Assembly: GCA_011772425.1 (NCBI GenBank)
Contig: WVZO01000065.1
Location: 3,618 to 37,033 of the forward strand
Length of the DNA stretch: 33,416 nt
DNA from: Candidatus Aminicenantota bacterium
Lineage (GTDB): Bacteria > Acidobacteriota > Aminicenantia > UBA2199
Direction: 5' to 3'
Under the pieces are notes generated by a model that was not told the origin of the DNA, made no database searches, and saw only the letters and a program-made list of their open reading frames with translations. Both the position numbers and the translations under genes were made by a program. This document shows, piece after piece, positions 14,611 through 23,060 of this stretch (position 1 is its first letter; each line of letters starts with the position of its first letter).

Positions 14611-14996
14611 TTTGCCTCTAATAAATTTATTTCAGATACGTTGATATTATACATAAGTTTGTCCTATTTTTCAATTTAGAAAGTTGGAAATTGAATTTAG
14701 GAGGTCCCAAAATCACCACCTAATTTTAGCCACGAAGATACACGAAGGGCCACGAAGAAAACAATATGAAGAAAACAATATAATGAAAACTCCCTTTAAT
14801 AAAAAGTTTTGGGAGGTCCAGCAACAGGCTGGCAGCCCCGGCCTATTAAGTGAACTTTCTTGTTTGATTGTCCTCTTTACAAATGACCAATGACAAATGA
14901 CTAATGACCTCTCTTGAAAGGTTCCCGGCCGCCGGAGGCACAGATTGACATTTGTCTTTGTGCTTCTTCGTGTACCTTTGTGGCTAAAATTAGCGG
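14611..14996. other. Intergenic inverted-repeat element (MITE-like), no gene
   Basis: The outer arms CTAATTTTAGCCACGAAG (about 14721-14738) and the complementary CTTTGTGGCTAAAATTAG (about 14976-14993) enclose about 240 bp. Inside, half of the composite hairpin repeat (AAAAAGTTTTGGGAGGTCCA, about 14801-14820) and its other half (GGCCGCCGGAGGC, about 14928-14940) are separated by about 107 bp that include the tandem AATGACCAATGACAAATGACTAATGACC. A short frame over this element (14684-14893) is not considered a gene. Confidence 0.6.
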
Positions 14997-15563
14997 CTAA
15001 TCCATTAAATCAGTTTCACCGAAAACAATACCCTGGAACGTCTCAATGTCCACGCCCCGTTTCCATTCATCCATGGGCAGCCCGGCTTTTCGACACCCCC
15101 AGGAAATATAATACTCCAGGTCCCATCCCTGTTCTACCGGAACCTGGGGCAGCAGCAATCCCTTCATAAATCCTTTGCTTATTATGATCCCGTCCCTGCC
15201 CACCACAACATCCTCATGGCTTTTCACTTTTTTGGGTACAGTCAAAACCGATATTTCAATATCGATATCATCCAACTCATCAACAGTAACCGGGGGGAAC
15301 CTGGGGTCTTCGGTGGCAGAGGTTATGGCATTATCCACTACCGATTCAAGCAAAGACTTTATCGGTGTTGGATATCCGATACATCCTCTCAAATCGCCTT
15401 TTTTATGAAGGGTGACAAATACACCTCGATGCTCCTGGAATTTGGGATTATCAGTGGGGGGGTATTCTTTTTTCCTTTCGCTGAGATAGGCTTCAATGGT
15501 GCGCCTGGCTAATTGTAATAATTCTTTCTTTTCTTCAATAGTGTATGGGTCATTCTCATTCAT
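14997..15563 (-). CDS. AMMECR1 domain protein (AmmeMemoRadiSam system protein A)
   Basis: A 188-residue AMMECR1-fold protein with the invariant LRGCIGY motif at 58-64 and the downstream ATEDPRFPPVTVDELDDIDIE region. In many bacteria and archaea it is encoded beside a Memo-like protein and a radical SAM enzyme, and the biochemical role is still unsettled; neither partner is present here. The start is supported by AGGAGG 4 nt before ATG 15563. The TAG stop lies within a GGCTAA motif next to the TAGCCAC repeat arm that borders the inverted element at 14721-14993. Confidence 0.92.
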   Translation of the reverse strand: MNENDPYTIEEKKELLQLARRTIEAYLSERKKEYPPTDNPKFQEHRGVFVTLHKKGDLRGCIGYPTPIKSLLESVVDNAITSATEDPRFPPVTVDELDDIDIEISVLTVPKKVKSHEDVVVGRDGIIISKGFMKGLLLPQVPVEQGWDLEYYISWGCRKAGLPMDEWKRGVDIETFQGIVFGETDLMD

Positions 15564-15588
15564 AGCGCCTCCTTTATCTCGTTTTTTT

Positions 15589-15635
15589 AGCCACTAAGAC
15601 ACAAAGGCACAAAGGGTCCCGGTGTCTTTGTGGCT
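15589..15635. repeat. Hairpin made of two facing TAGCCAC...AAGACAC repeats
   Basis: AGCCACTAAGACAC (15589-15602) pairs with GTGTCTTTGTGGCT (15622-15635), 13 of 14 positions complementary, with a 19-nt loop. A T-run follows on the plus strand, so it could terminate plus-strand transcription, though the nearby genes are all on minus. It belongs to the same 'TTAGCCACGAAGGCACAAAGG' repeat family seen at several gene ends in the window. Confidence 0.6.
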
Positions 15636-15648
15636 GCTTTTTTCATTT

Positions 15649-15993
15649 TTAGATCCTCTCCTGCGGCAGCCGGATATATTGGTTATCTGCATCATATAAG
15701 TAAAACTCCGGCTGGGGAGATTTTATTCGTATCACCATATCCTCGATAAACCAATCACTAAAAAAGGGTTCTTTATTGTTAAAAAAAACACCCAGCAGCT
15801 TATCGCCTAATTTATTGTATATCCTGGCATAGACGTCATCGATGGTGTTTTCATCAAAATTGACGGGGAAGAGATTCTCAATTATTGTATGTTTCCCGAT
15901 GCGTTGTCCGATGATGAAGCCTGTTTCATTGGAATGAATTCCCGCTACCAATTCCATTTGCATTAATGCGGCCGGTGTCAGTTTAATTTTCAT
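15649..15993 (-). CDS. Hypothetical protein, 114 aa (possibly degenerate JAB/MPN-like)
   Basis: Not firmly recognised. A compact soluble protein starting MKIKLTPAALMQMELVAGIH. The succession 'E-T-G-F-I-I-G-Q-x-I-G', 'I-I-E-N-L-F-P-V-N-F', 'L-L-G-V-F-F-N-N' followed by S-D is reminiscent of a JAB/MPN fold (E...G...G, then GxxHxHP...SxxD). The metal-binding HxHP is replaced by FFNN, so it would be an inactive relative; this comparison is weak. It is on the same strand as the AMMECR1 gene downstream, separated by the hairpin repeat. No clear ribosome binding site is visible. Confidence 0.6.
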   Translation of the reverse strand: MKIKLTPAALMQMELVAGIHSNETGFIIGQRIGKHTIIENLFPVNFDENTIDDVYARIYNKLGDKLLGVFFNNKEPFFSDWFIEDMVIRIKSPQPEFYLYDADNQYIRLPQERI

Positions 15994-16066
15994 AGCTTAC
16001 TTTTTAACATATCAGGCTAATTTTTTCAAGGGCTGTTTTTCACCACGAAGGCACGAAGAACGTTCC

Positions 16067-16105
16067 TTCGCGCTTATTACCGCATTGTAAATGCCTTCGT
16101 GTTTA
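16067..16105. repeat. Dispersed repeat with core ACCGCATTGTAAATGCCTTC, copy 3
   Basis: The core at 16079-16099 is identical to 490-510 and 10402-10422, with the CTTCGCGCTTATT left extension shared with copy 2. As with polA, the repeat runs directly into the stop codon of a minus-strand gene (TAA at 16103-16105). Another member of the related CACGAAGGCACGAAG family lies just before it (16042-16060). Confidence 0.8.
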
Positions 16106-17047
16106 ACTTAACAGCATGGCGGCCAGCAGCGGGATCATTATCTCGTGATGACCGATAAAATAATACCCTTTTCCTCCCTTGGTTATAGGCCGGCTCACCA
16201 CATTCTCCGCAGGCCGGTAGTGCTTAATAAAATCAAATACAGCAGTATAAAAATGTTTAAGTTTAATGCCCTGGGCAGTGCAGAAGGCCAGGGCCTTTAA
16301 AAAAATCTCCGGCAAAATCACTGCTGAACCAATATTAATATACACCCCGCCGTCACTTATTTTCGAGACCACGGAAGAGAACTGTAAAAAATCGGTTTCA
16401 GCCAGTTTACCGGCCACTGCACCGTCAAAATTGGGATGGTAGTGAATCACGTCCGTACCCAGGGCAGGATGAACCGTAACCGGTATATTTAATTTGTAGG
16501 CTTTATATAAAATACTGTATTGATTATAGGAAAAACTGCTGCTGATAAGGTACTGTCCCACGGCTTCCCCGGCGCCGAGGTCTTGCTCGACACCCTCTTT
16601 TAACGCTACATTTAAAAACAACCCGGTTTCTTCCGTATTGCCAAATGTACCCTTATATAAGTTCTCCTTTACATTTTCAGAGGTTTTACCGGCAAGGGCG
16701 ATCTCAAAATCATGGATCATAAAGGCACCGTTGACGGCGATGGCAGAAACCCACCCCCTTTCCATTAAATCGATGATAATCGAACTTAAGCCTACTTTTA
16801 TGATGTGAGCTCCCAGGCCCAGGATAATGGGTTTATCCTTTTTCCTGGCGGTTCTTACATGGCTGCAAAACTCACTTAAATCTCCGGCTGCTAAAAAATT
16901 GGGCAGCGACTTTACAAAGGAATTAAAATCAGAACCCGGTTCAAAGGGCCGGGCAAAATTATTGACGTCTACCAATGATTTCCTTTCCTGGATGGATATG
17001 GTATTCAAATTTTTTTTGTTCAGTAAGGGGTATTTTTTATAAGGCAT
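16103..17047 (-). CDS. Deoxyhypusine synthase-like protein
   Basis: A 314-residue soluble protein of the bacterial deoxyhypusine-synthase-like group (Rossmann-type, NAD-dependent in the true enzyme). Signatures are VNGAFMIHDFEIALAG (105-120), GTFGNTEETG (133-142), HPALGTDVIHYHPNFDGA and NIGSAVILPEIFLKAL. Bacteria lack eIF5A, so the substrate is unknown; some relatives act on polyamines, and no reaction can be assigned here. The start at 17047 is chosen because its ATG overlaps the TAA of pgsA (TAATG), a classic coupling signal; the frame is open upstream only as a shadow within pgsA. Confidence 0.85.
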   Translation of the reverse strand: MPYKKYPLLNKKNLNTISIQERKSLVDVNNFARPFEPGSDFNSFVKSLPNFLAAGDLSEFCSHVRTARKKDKPIILGLGAHIIKVGLSSIIIDLMERGWVSAIAVNGAFMIHDFEIALAGKTSENVKENLYKGTFGNTEETGLFLNVALKEGVEQDLGAGEAVGQYLISSSFSYNQYSILYKAYKLNIPVTVHPALGTDVIHYHPNFDGAVAGKLAETDFLQFSSVVSKISDGGVYINIGSAVILPEIFLKALAFCTAQGIKLKHFYTAVFDFIKHYRPAENVVSRPITKGGKGYYFIGHHEIMIPLLAAMLLS

Positions 17048-17607
17048 TACTGTTCTTTTAACGTCTTGCTCCTGGAATATTTCATCACGTACTCGACTCC
17101 ACTGTAAATGGTTAAAAATACCGCAAAATAAAGAATAATGGTTCCGATTTCCCAAATCAGATGGGAGTGAGGCACTTTGGGGTGCACAATCAACAGCCCG
17201 ATGGCCACCACTTGAACAAAGGTTTTTTTCTTAGCCAACCATGAGGTGGAAAAATCAGAGTCTTTTACCATATAATAGAACCTGAAGCCGGTAATAAAAA
17301 TTTCTCTTAAAATAATGACGGCTGCCACCCAGGCATCTACATACTCCAGGTATACCAGGGCCAGCAAGGCAGCTGTCACCAACAATTTATCCGCCAATGG
17401 GTCCAGGAATTTTCCCAACTCGGTTATCTGGTTGTACTTCCTGGCAAAATATCCATCCACTGCATCTGTCACTGACGCCACCAGGAAAATCAAAAAAGCA
17501 ATAATTTCTTTGTTTTCCATTTCTGTCAGCAATATTACCAGGAATATAGGGACCAGGACTATTCGCCCAATGGTTATCACATTTGCCAGTGTCATCTTAT
17601 AGGTCAT
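17047..17607 (-). CDS. pgsA: CDP-diacylglycerol-glycerol-3-phosphate 3-phosphatidyltransferase
   Basis: A 186-residue inner-membrane enzyme that commits CDP-diacylglycerol to phosphatidylglycerol synthesis. The CDP-alcohol phosphotransferase signature is complete: Asp48-x2-Asp51-Gly52-x2-Ala55-Arg56-x8-Gly65-x3-Asp69-x3-Asp73. Several hydrophobic helices flank it, and the length is normal. The gene follows comF by 52 bp and overlaps the deoxyhypusine-synthase-like gene at its stop codon, making a likely tricorn-comF-pgsA-DHS minus-strand transcription unit. A TATAAAAT-like -10 box just upstream of the ATG could also give it its own promoter. Confidence 0.94.
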   Translation of the reverse strand: MTYKMTLANVITIGRIVLVPIFLVILLTEMENKEIIAFLIFLVASVTDAVDGYFARKYNQITELGKFLDPLADKLLVTAALLALVYLEYVDAWVAAVIILREIFITGFRFYYMVKDSDFSTSWLAKKKTFVQVVAIGLLIVHPKVPHSHLIWEIGTIILYFAVFLTIYSGVEYVMKYSRSKTLKEQ

Positions 17608-17659
17608 TCTGGTTATTATTTTATACTTAATTCACAAAAAAAGCAATAGGAAAAATCTC

Positions 17660-18373
17660 CTAAGACCGTGCCAGAGTTATTGCTGCCACATCTGCGGCGT
17701 GTTTGCTTAACAATTGCGCGCATTTGGTAACAGTTGTTCCCGTGGTGTAGACATCATCGATCAACAGGACTTTTTTTCCTTTTATCTCCTGGGGATTTTT
17801 CAGTTTAAAGGCGCCGTCCAGGTTTCTTATTCGTTTTGCTTTGCTTAAACCGGCCTGGGGTGGGGTTTCCTTGACTTTTACCAGGTAGCCGGATAACAGC
17901 TTAATTCCCAGGCGTTGGCATAAAATTTTCGCTGCTTCAAGGATAGGCCCAAACTCTCGCTTCCTGCTTTTGTCCGGTGGAACCGGGACAATACCATCGA
18001 AATCCTCGTTGATCACGTCGTTAACCAATTCGATATAGTAATCGACAAATAGATTCTTTAATTTTTCAACTCCGCTGTATTTGTACAAGAGGATCAAATC
18101 TTTCATCAGGCCCTGGTACCGAGAATATGAGACGTGTTTTCGAAAAGGAGGGGGATTGAGGATGCATTCCCCACACCTGTCATAATCATTGTCCATTATC
18201 CTGCCGCATATACGGCATTGGGGATCGCGGTTAAGGGTAATGGTTGCCCGGCATTCCCGGCATACGCATACCCTGGCTTCATCGCTAAAAACCAGGGGCT
18301 CTCCACACCCTTTGCAAGAAGAAAGAAAAATAGAAAGCTGCAAACGATGAAAGAATTCCTTAAACCACCGCAT
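17660..18373 (-). CDS. comF: ComF-family amidophosphoribosyltransferase-like protein
   Basis: A 237-residue cytosolic protein with the ComF/GntX layout. An N-terminal zinc-ribbon carries CxxC pairs (Cys20/23, 38/41, 53/56, 67/70). The phosphoribosyltransferase domain has the PRPP-binding motif VLLIDDVYTTGTT at 202-214. ComF is needed for DNA uptake in naturally competent bacteria; elsewhere its role is less clear, and no other competence gene is seen here. The ATG begins 33 bp after the tricorn-like protease stop, without a clear Shine-Dalgarno sequence, suggesting transcription from upstream. Confidence 0.92.
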   Translation of the reverse strand: MRWFKEFFHRLQLSIFLSSCKGCGEPLVFSDEARVCVCRECRATITLNRDPQCRICGRIMDNDYDRCGECILNPPPFRKHVSYSRYQGLMKDLILLYKYSGVEKLKNLFVDYYIELVNDVINEDFDGIVPVPPDKSRKREFGPILEAAKILCQRLGIKLLSGYLVKVKETPPQAGLSKAKRIRNLDGAFKLKNPQEIKGKKVLLIDDVYTTGTTVTKCAQLLSKHAADVAAITLARS

Positions 18374-18406
18374 TTTAGTTGAGTGGGTAAGTGGGTGAGT
18401 TACTTC

Positions 18407-21400
18407 TTATTTCTTCAGCTTCTCCACGGGGAATGGTTGATGTTTGGGCCAGGGTCTGGGGTCTTCTTTGATTTTTTTCTTCAATATTTCAATGGCTTTC
18501 ATTAATTGGGCATCATATCCCCGCTCCGCTTCTACGGGGTGGAGATCAACGACAATATCCGGTTCCACGCCGATATTTTCTATTATCCATTCACCTTTTG
18601 GGCTGTAAATCCGGTAATCCGGTGCGGTTAAGCCACCGCCGTCAATCATACTGATGAACATGGATATCCCCACCAATCCTCCCCAGGAGCGGGTTCCCAC
18701 AATGGGTCCCATTTTTCGTGTCCTGAAAACAAAAGGGAATTCATCACCACCGGAACCGGCGTAGCGATTGGTAAGGCACACCATATGCGCCCGGGTAGCC
18801 ACACTTGGGCTGCTCTGATCATGGGAATACCGGCGGGTCCAATAGGAGTGAATCTCCTTGTCCAGGCGGCCAAGAAAAATGTCAGGGTCCAATCCCCCAG
18901 CGTTAAACCGGCCATCCACGATGAGTCCTTTTTTGCGGGTCTGGGAGTAGAAATATTTGGGAAATTCAATGGCTGAACCTGAAAACGTATCAGGGAAATG
19001 GATATAACCGATCTGGCCGTTGGATTCTTTTTCTGCAAGCAAGCGGTTGTGTTCCACCCAGTCCAGGTATCGCAGCCGGAATTCGCTGGACAAGGGTTTG
19101 ACGGTGATTTCCCTGGCACCAATGTCTGAGGGTTTGGTGTTGACCCGTAGCGTCACCTGCTTTCCGGCCAGGTCCTGGAAATAACTGTAAATATTTCGAT
19201 CCGTGGTCACCGGTTCTTCATTAACCGCCAACAGGTAGTCACCGGGTTCTACCTGAATTCCCGGGCCATGGAGAGGTGGTATGATTCTCCGGGACCAATC
19301 CGGCACCCGGTATATCTTTTTGAACTGGTAGCGTTTATTTTTTATATCCACTTCATAATCGGCCCCCAGCATGCCGATATTGACCCCTTTGGCCGAACGC
19401 TGGCGATCCCCGCCATAGACATACGTATGGGAAGTATTGAGTTCACCGATCAACTCGCCGATAATATAGCGCACATCCTGGCGGCAGGAGGCACGCTTAA
19501 TCAACGGTTCATACTTCTTTTTCATGGCAGCCCAATCGATCCCCTTCATGTTGGCATCATAATAAAAATCACGCTCCAGGCGCCAGGCTTCATTAAAAAT
19601 CTGCAGCCACTCCCTGAGTGGGTCGATCACCATTTTCAAATCGGAAAGATTAAGCGCTTCGTCTTTGGATTCTTCCTCATCCACTTCGATGATTCCCACG
19701 GAATCCTCTTTCTTGTAAATAATGTGGGTACCATCAAAGGAAAGTTTATACGCATCGATACCCTTAATAACGGTTTCCTCTTTCCTATCTTCAAAAGAAA
19801 AGGTAACCAGGTTCCGGGGGCCTACAGACCGGAACTCGAACTGGTTGAAATCCCCTTTTTCTGCATTCAAATAGTAAATCGCCTCATCATTTACCGCCAG
19901 GTTCCGATAGTTACCCCGCGGCAGGGGCAGCATTTCAATTCGTTCAGCAATGCCCTCAAAATCTATCCTCACACGGACCTTTTTATTTTCTTTATCGATC
20001 TTTTCTTTTTTCTTCTTCTTTTTTCCTTTTTTGTCTTCCTCTTCCTCTTCATCTTTTTTCCTGGCATCCGGTTCCTCCTCGTCGCTCTTGAAAGGCAAGA
20101 ACCGTTTCCCATCCTTTTTGAGGGTCAAACAGCAAATGGAAGCCAGGTTCTTATAAACCATTTCCCATTCAAAATCACAAAACGTGGGATTGAAACGGCG
20201 ATTGGAGACAAAAAACAAATGTTCACCATCTTCTGAAAAAACCGGGCCAAAATCATTGAAAAGACCATTACTCACACCATGGACTTTACCGGTTTCCAGG
20301 GAATAGATGTAAATCTTATTAACCAGGTCTGCATCCATTTTGGTATAGGCCAGGTAACGGCTGTCCGGTGACCAGGCAAAATCATAGATGGGTTTAAGGT
20401 CCAATGAGATATCGACATTCTCATATTTGGCATGGTCCACTTCCGTGATTTTTTTGGTTTTAACGTCCAGGTAATAGCAGCGGAGTGTTTGATCGGCAAA
20501 GGCGATTTTTTTGCTGTCCGGTGACCAGCGCAGGGTATGACGGTAGCCATCTTTATGTTGGGTTAATTGAATCGCTTCGGTTTTGCCCATGGGGTCTATC
20601 AGGTATATTTCATATTCGCCGCTTTTATCGGAAATATAGGCGATGGTTTTGCCATCCGGTGACCAGGCAGCATCCTTGTCCCGTGCCCCGGGGTCCCGGG
20701 TTAAATTACGCGTGGGGCCATCTTTTTGGGGTACGGTAAAGACTTCACCCCGGGCCACAATAAGCGCACGCTTCCCAGAAGGTGAGCAATCAAAACCCGT
20801 GATGTATCTATCTACCTTTTTAATGTAAGGCCGCGTTTCAGCAGCATCCGTATAAATTTCCACCGGGATAGGTTTGGTCTGTTTTGTGTTAACATCCAGC
20901 AGCCAGAGGGCACCTCCCAGTTCATAGACGATTTCATTTTTACCCTTACTGGGGCGGCGCACATCATAATCCCGGTGATGGGTAAGCTGCTCGATTTTCC
21001 CGGTTTTTGTATCATAGGCATAAATGTTCAGTACATCATCGCGGTCCGAACTAAAATAGATGTTATCGCCTATCCACATGGGGAAACGGTCGGTTCCTTT
21101 GAATCGGGTGAGTTTCCGGTCCTGTTGGGTTTTAAAATCATAAAGATAAATATCCTGGGCCCATCCGCCTTTGTAGCGTTTCCAGGTGCGGAATTCCCTG
21201 GCAGTACGATTGTAGGCGATTTTTTCTCCATCCGGCGAGAAACTGCCGTGGGCGGCTTCATGCAAAATCAATGGTTCAAGGCCGGTGCCGTCCGGCGATA
21301 CCATAAAAAGCCGGGTAAAATACTCAAAACCCAACCGCCTCGAGCGAAAAATAATTTTGTTCTTAAGGGGATGCCAACCCACCACTTCATCGTCAAACGG

Positions 21401-21766
21401 ATGATACGTCACACGGGTAATACTACCCCCATGTACATTCATCACATAAACGTCCGAATTGCCGTCGTACTCACCGGTAAATGCAATCAGTTTTCCATCC
21501 GGTGAAAACTTGGGAAAACGTTCTTCACCGTCGTGAATGGTTAAACGTACGGCTGCCCCTCCGTTAATCGGGGCTTTCCAGATATCTTCACCGTAAACAA
21601 ACACAACAGTACCGCTGTCCTCATGAACATCGGGAAATCGCATCAAGTATCTCTGCTGAGCACTATTACCCGCTGTAACAGGGGCCGTTAAGCCAACAAT
21701 AACTGTCAGCATCAGTAGAACCACCAATACTAATTTCCTTGGCAATAAACACTGTATCCGTTTCAT
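18407..21766 (-). CDS. Secreted tricorn-like protease (beta-propellers, PDZ, S41 domain)
   Basis: A 1119-residue protein with an N-terminal signal peptide (LVLVVLLMLTVIVGLTAPVT, cleavage near 33). About residues 40-560 are PD40/WD40-type propeller blades, with repeated 'SPDGKxIAF/Y' motifs. A PDZ domain spans about 810-870 and a C-terminal S41 peptidase about 880-1090. All four tricorn active-site elements are present: Ser-His in NTSHTYVYGG (His about 776), the nucleophile in YAGSGGDEF (about 1003) and the Glu in GVEPDI (about 1067). It should cut peptides in the periplasm or outside. An odd Glu/Asp- then Lys-rich run (about 566-600) separates propeller and C1 parts, probably a linker. AGGAGG lies 8 nt before the ATG. 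Three phased TTCGTTTAAA repeats lie upstream. Confidence 0.95.
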   Translation of the reverse strand: MKRIQCLLPRKLVLVVLLMLTVIVGLTAPVTAGNSAQQRYLMRFPDVHEDSGTVVFVYGEDIWKAPINGGAAVRLTIHDGEERFPKFSPDGKLIAFTGEYDGNSDVYVMNVHGGSITRVTYHPFDDEVVGWHPLKNKIIFRSRRLGFEYFTRLFMVSPDGTGLEPLILHEAAHGSFSPDGEKIAYNRTAREFRTWKRYKGGWAQDIYLYDFKTQQDRKLTRFKGTDRFPMWIGDNIYFSSDRDDVLNIYAYDTKTGKIEQLTHHRDYDVRRPSKGKNEIVYELGGALWLLDVNTKQTKPIPVEIYTDAAETRPYIKKVDRYITGFDCSPSGKRALIVARGEVFTVPQKDGPTRNLTRDPGARDKDAAWSPDGKTIAYISDKSGEYEIYLIDPMGKTEAIQLTQHKDGYRHTLRWSPDSKKIAFADQTLRCYYLDVKTKKITEVDHAKYENVDISLDLKPIYDFAWSPDSRYLAYTKMDADLVNKIYIYSLETGKVHGVSNGLFNDFGPVFSEDGEHLFFVSNRRFNPTFCDFEWEMVYKNLASICCLTLKKDGKRFLPFKSDEEEPDARKKDEEEEEDKKGKKKKKKEKIDKENKKVRVRIDFEGIAERIEMLPLPRGNYRNLAVNDEAIYYLNAEKGDFNQFEFRSVGPRNLVTFSFEDRKEETVIKGIDAYKLSFDGTHIIYKKEDSVGIIEVDEEESKDEALNLSDLKMVIDPLREWLQIFNEAWRLERDFYYDANMKGIDWAAMKKKYEPLIKRASCRQDVRYIIGELIGELNTSHTYVYGGDRQRSAKGVNIGMLGADYEVDIKNKRYQFKKIYRVPDWSRRIIPPLHGPGIQVEPGDYLLAVNEEPVTTDRNIYSYFQDLAGKQVTLRVNTKPSDIGAREITVKPLSSEFRLRYLDWVEHNRLLAEKESNGQIGYIHFPDTFSGSAIEFPKYFYSQTRKKGLIVDGRFNAGGLDPDIFLGRLDKEIHSYWTRRYSHDQSSPSVATRAHMVCLTNRYAGSGGDEFPFVFRTRKMGPIVGTRSWGGLVGISMFISMIDGGGLTAPDYRIYSPKGEWIIENIGVEPDIVVDLHPVEAERGYDAQLMKAIEILKKKIKEDPRPWPKHQPFPVEKLKK

Positions 21767-22008
21767 AAATCTACCTCCTTTAATTAAATAATATTATATA
21801 TGACCATTCGTTTAAATTCCAGTCTTATTCGTTTAAATCTATTGTACGTAAATAACTGCTGTATTGTTTCGTTTAAAATTAAAAATTTAAAATTAATTTT
21901 ATCCCTGGAAATCGATTTCATTTTATGAGAAAATGATGTATAAGAGCATAGAGCATAGAGCAGAGAGCAAATTTATACTCTACGCTCTTTGCTGCATAGG
22001 AGGTTTTC
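21767..22008. other. Divergent control region between the tricorn-like and aminopeptidase genes
   Basis: AT-rich, no gene. It contains the perfect ribosome binding site of the tricorn gene, three TTCGTTTAAA direct repeats, and an AGAGCATAGAGCATAGAGCA run (about 21944-21970) facing a CTCTACGCTCTTTGC run (about 21977-21992) that could form a hairpin just before the AGGAGG of the aminopeptidase gene. Confidence 0.6.
21806..21878. promoter_or_regulatory. Three phased TTCGTTTAAA direct repeats, candidate operator array
   Basis: TTCGTTTAAA starts at 21807, 21828 and 21868. The first two copies extend to ATTCGTTTAAAT. Spacings of 21 and 40 bp place all copies on one face of the helix (2 and about 4 turns), the hallmark of cooperative regulator binding. 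The array lies 40-110 bp upstream of the tricorn gene start and 130-200 bp upstream of the aminopeptidase start, so either or both could be controlled. Confidence 0.5.
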
Positions 22009-23049
22009 ATGATTAAGAGACGATTATTAATCGTTGGTATAGGGGCATTGGTTTTATTTGCTCCGTCTTTTTTCACTTTACATGCGAAAGAGGCAATTGA
22101 AAGGCCTTCCGAAGGAAAACTCTGGCCGCAGATAACAGCCTACAAAACCGGGTATTTGCAGGTATCCGATTTACATAAGATATTCTACCAATTAGGGGGG
22201 AATCCCCACGGCAAACCAGTTATGGTGCTTCACGGCGGCCCCGGTTCAGGCTGTTATCCGACTCTCTTTCGCTACTTCAACCCGGAAAAATTTCATATCG
22301 TTTTACATGACCAGCGTGGCTCAGGGAAAAGCCAGCCTTATGCTGAACTCAAGGAGAATACCACCTGGTACCTGGTAGAAGATATTGAGAAACTGCGAAA
22401 GCACCTGAACCTGGGCAAGGTCATCCTGTTCGGTGGTTCCTGGGGGTCTACGCTGGCCCTGGCTTACGCCGAGACCTATCCGCAGCATGTTAATGGTATA
22501 ATCATGCGGGGTGTGTTTACCTCCACCAAAGAGGAAATCGACCATTTTTATCATGGTGGAACCGCTTTCTTTTTTCCGGAAACTCACCAGAAGCTGGCAG
22601 CCCTGGTGGATCACCCGGGAAAAAAGAATTTTGCTGCCCAATTATTGAAAAAACTTCAAAGCCCGGACCCCAAAATCCGGGAAAAATATGCCCGGGCCTG
22701 GGCTGTATATGAAAGCAAAATCGCCCTCCTTGACATGCCGGACCAGAGGATAGAAAATTTTCTGAAATACTGGAATCCCTACGCTTTTGCTTTAATTGAG
22801 AATTATTATATGGCCAATGGTTGTTTTTTTAAAGAAGGTCAATTGCTGCAAAATGCTGACAAGCTGGCAGATATCCCGATAATCATGGTCAATGGCCGTT
22901 ACGACATGATCTGTCCTCCCATTACCGCTTACAAACTTCAAATAAAATTACCCAAATCGCGGTTGATTATTGCAGAGAAAGCGGGCCATTCGGAATCGGA
23001 GCCGCCGGTTCAGCGGGAACTGGTAAAAGCAGCTAAAGAATTTGAATAA
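22009..23049 (+). CDS. Secreted prolyl aminopeptidase (S33 alpha/beta hydrolase)
   Basis: A 346-residue S33-family enzyme that releases N-terminal proline from peptides. It has the HGGPG oxyanion motif (75-79), nucleophile Ser144 in GGSWGS, Asp299 in NGRYDMICP and His327 in AGHSESE, so the catalytic triad is complete. Unlike most cytosolic prolyl iminopeptidases it carries an N-terminal signal peptide (LLIVGIGALVLFAPSFFTLHA), so it probably acts in the periplasm. AGGAGG lies 7 nt before the ATG. It is divergent from the tricorn-like protease, whose short peptide products it could finish trimming; tricorn cooperates with F1 aminopeptidase, an S33 relative, in Thermoplasma (known). Confidence 0.93.
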   Translation: MIKRRLLIVGIGALVLFAPSFFTLHAKEAIERPSEGKLWPQITAYKTGYLQVSDLHKIFYQLGGNPHGKPVMVLHGGPGSGCYPTLFRYFNPEKFHIVLHDQRGSGKSQPYAELKENTTWYLVEDIEKLRKHLNLGKVILFGGSWGSTLALAYAETYPQHVNGIIMRGVFTSTKEEIDHFYHGGTAFFFPETHQKLAALVDHPGKKNFAAQLLKKLQSPDPKIREKYARAWAVYESKIALLDMPDQRIENFLKYWNPYAFALIENYYMANGCFFKEGQLLQNADKLADIPIIMVNGRYDMICPPITAYKLQIKLPKSRLIIAEKAGHSESEPPVQRELVKAAKEFE

Positions 23050-23060
23050 GGAGATGAATC

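Noticed and set aside
14684-14893. 69-residue plus-strand frame
   Set aside because: It lies entirely in the inverted-repeat element and translates repeat sequence (TKIHEGPRRK).
18646-21505. Long frames on both strands within the tricorn-like gene
   Set aside because: These are shadows; the minus-strand protein has a signal peptide, ordered domains and a complete active site.
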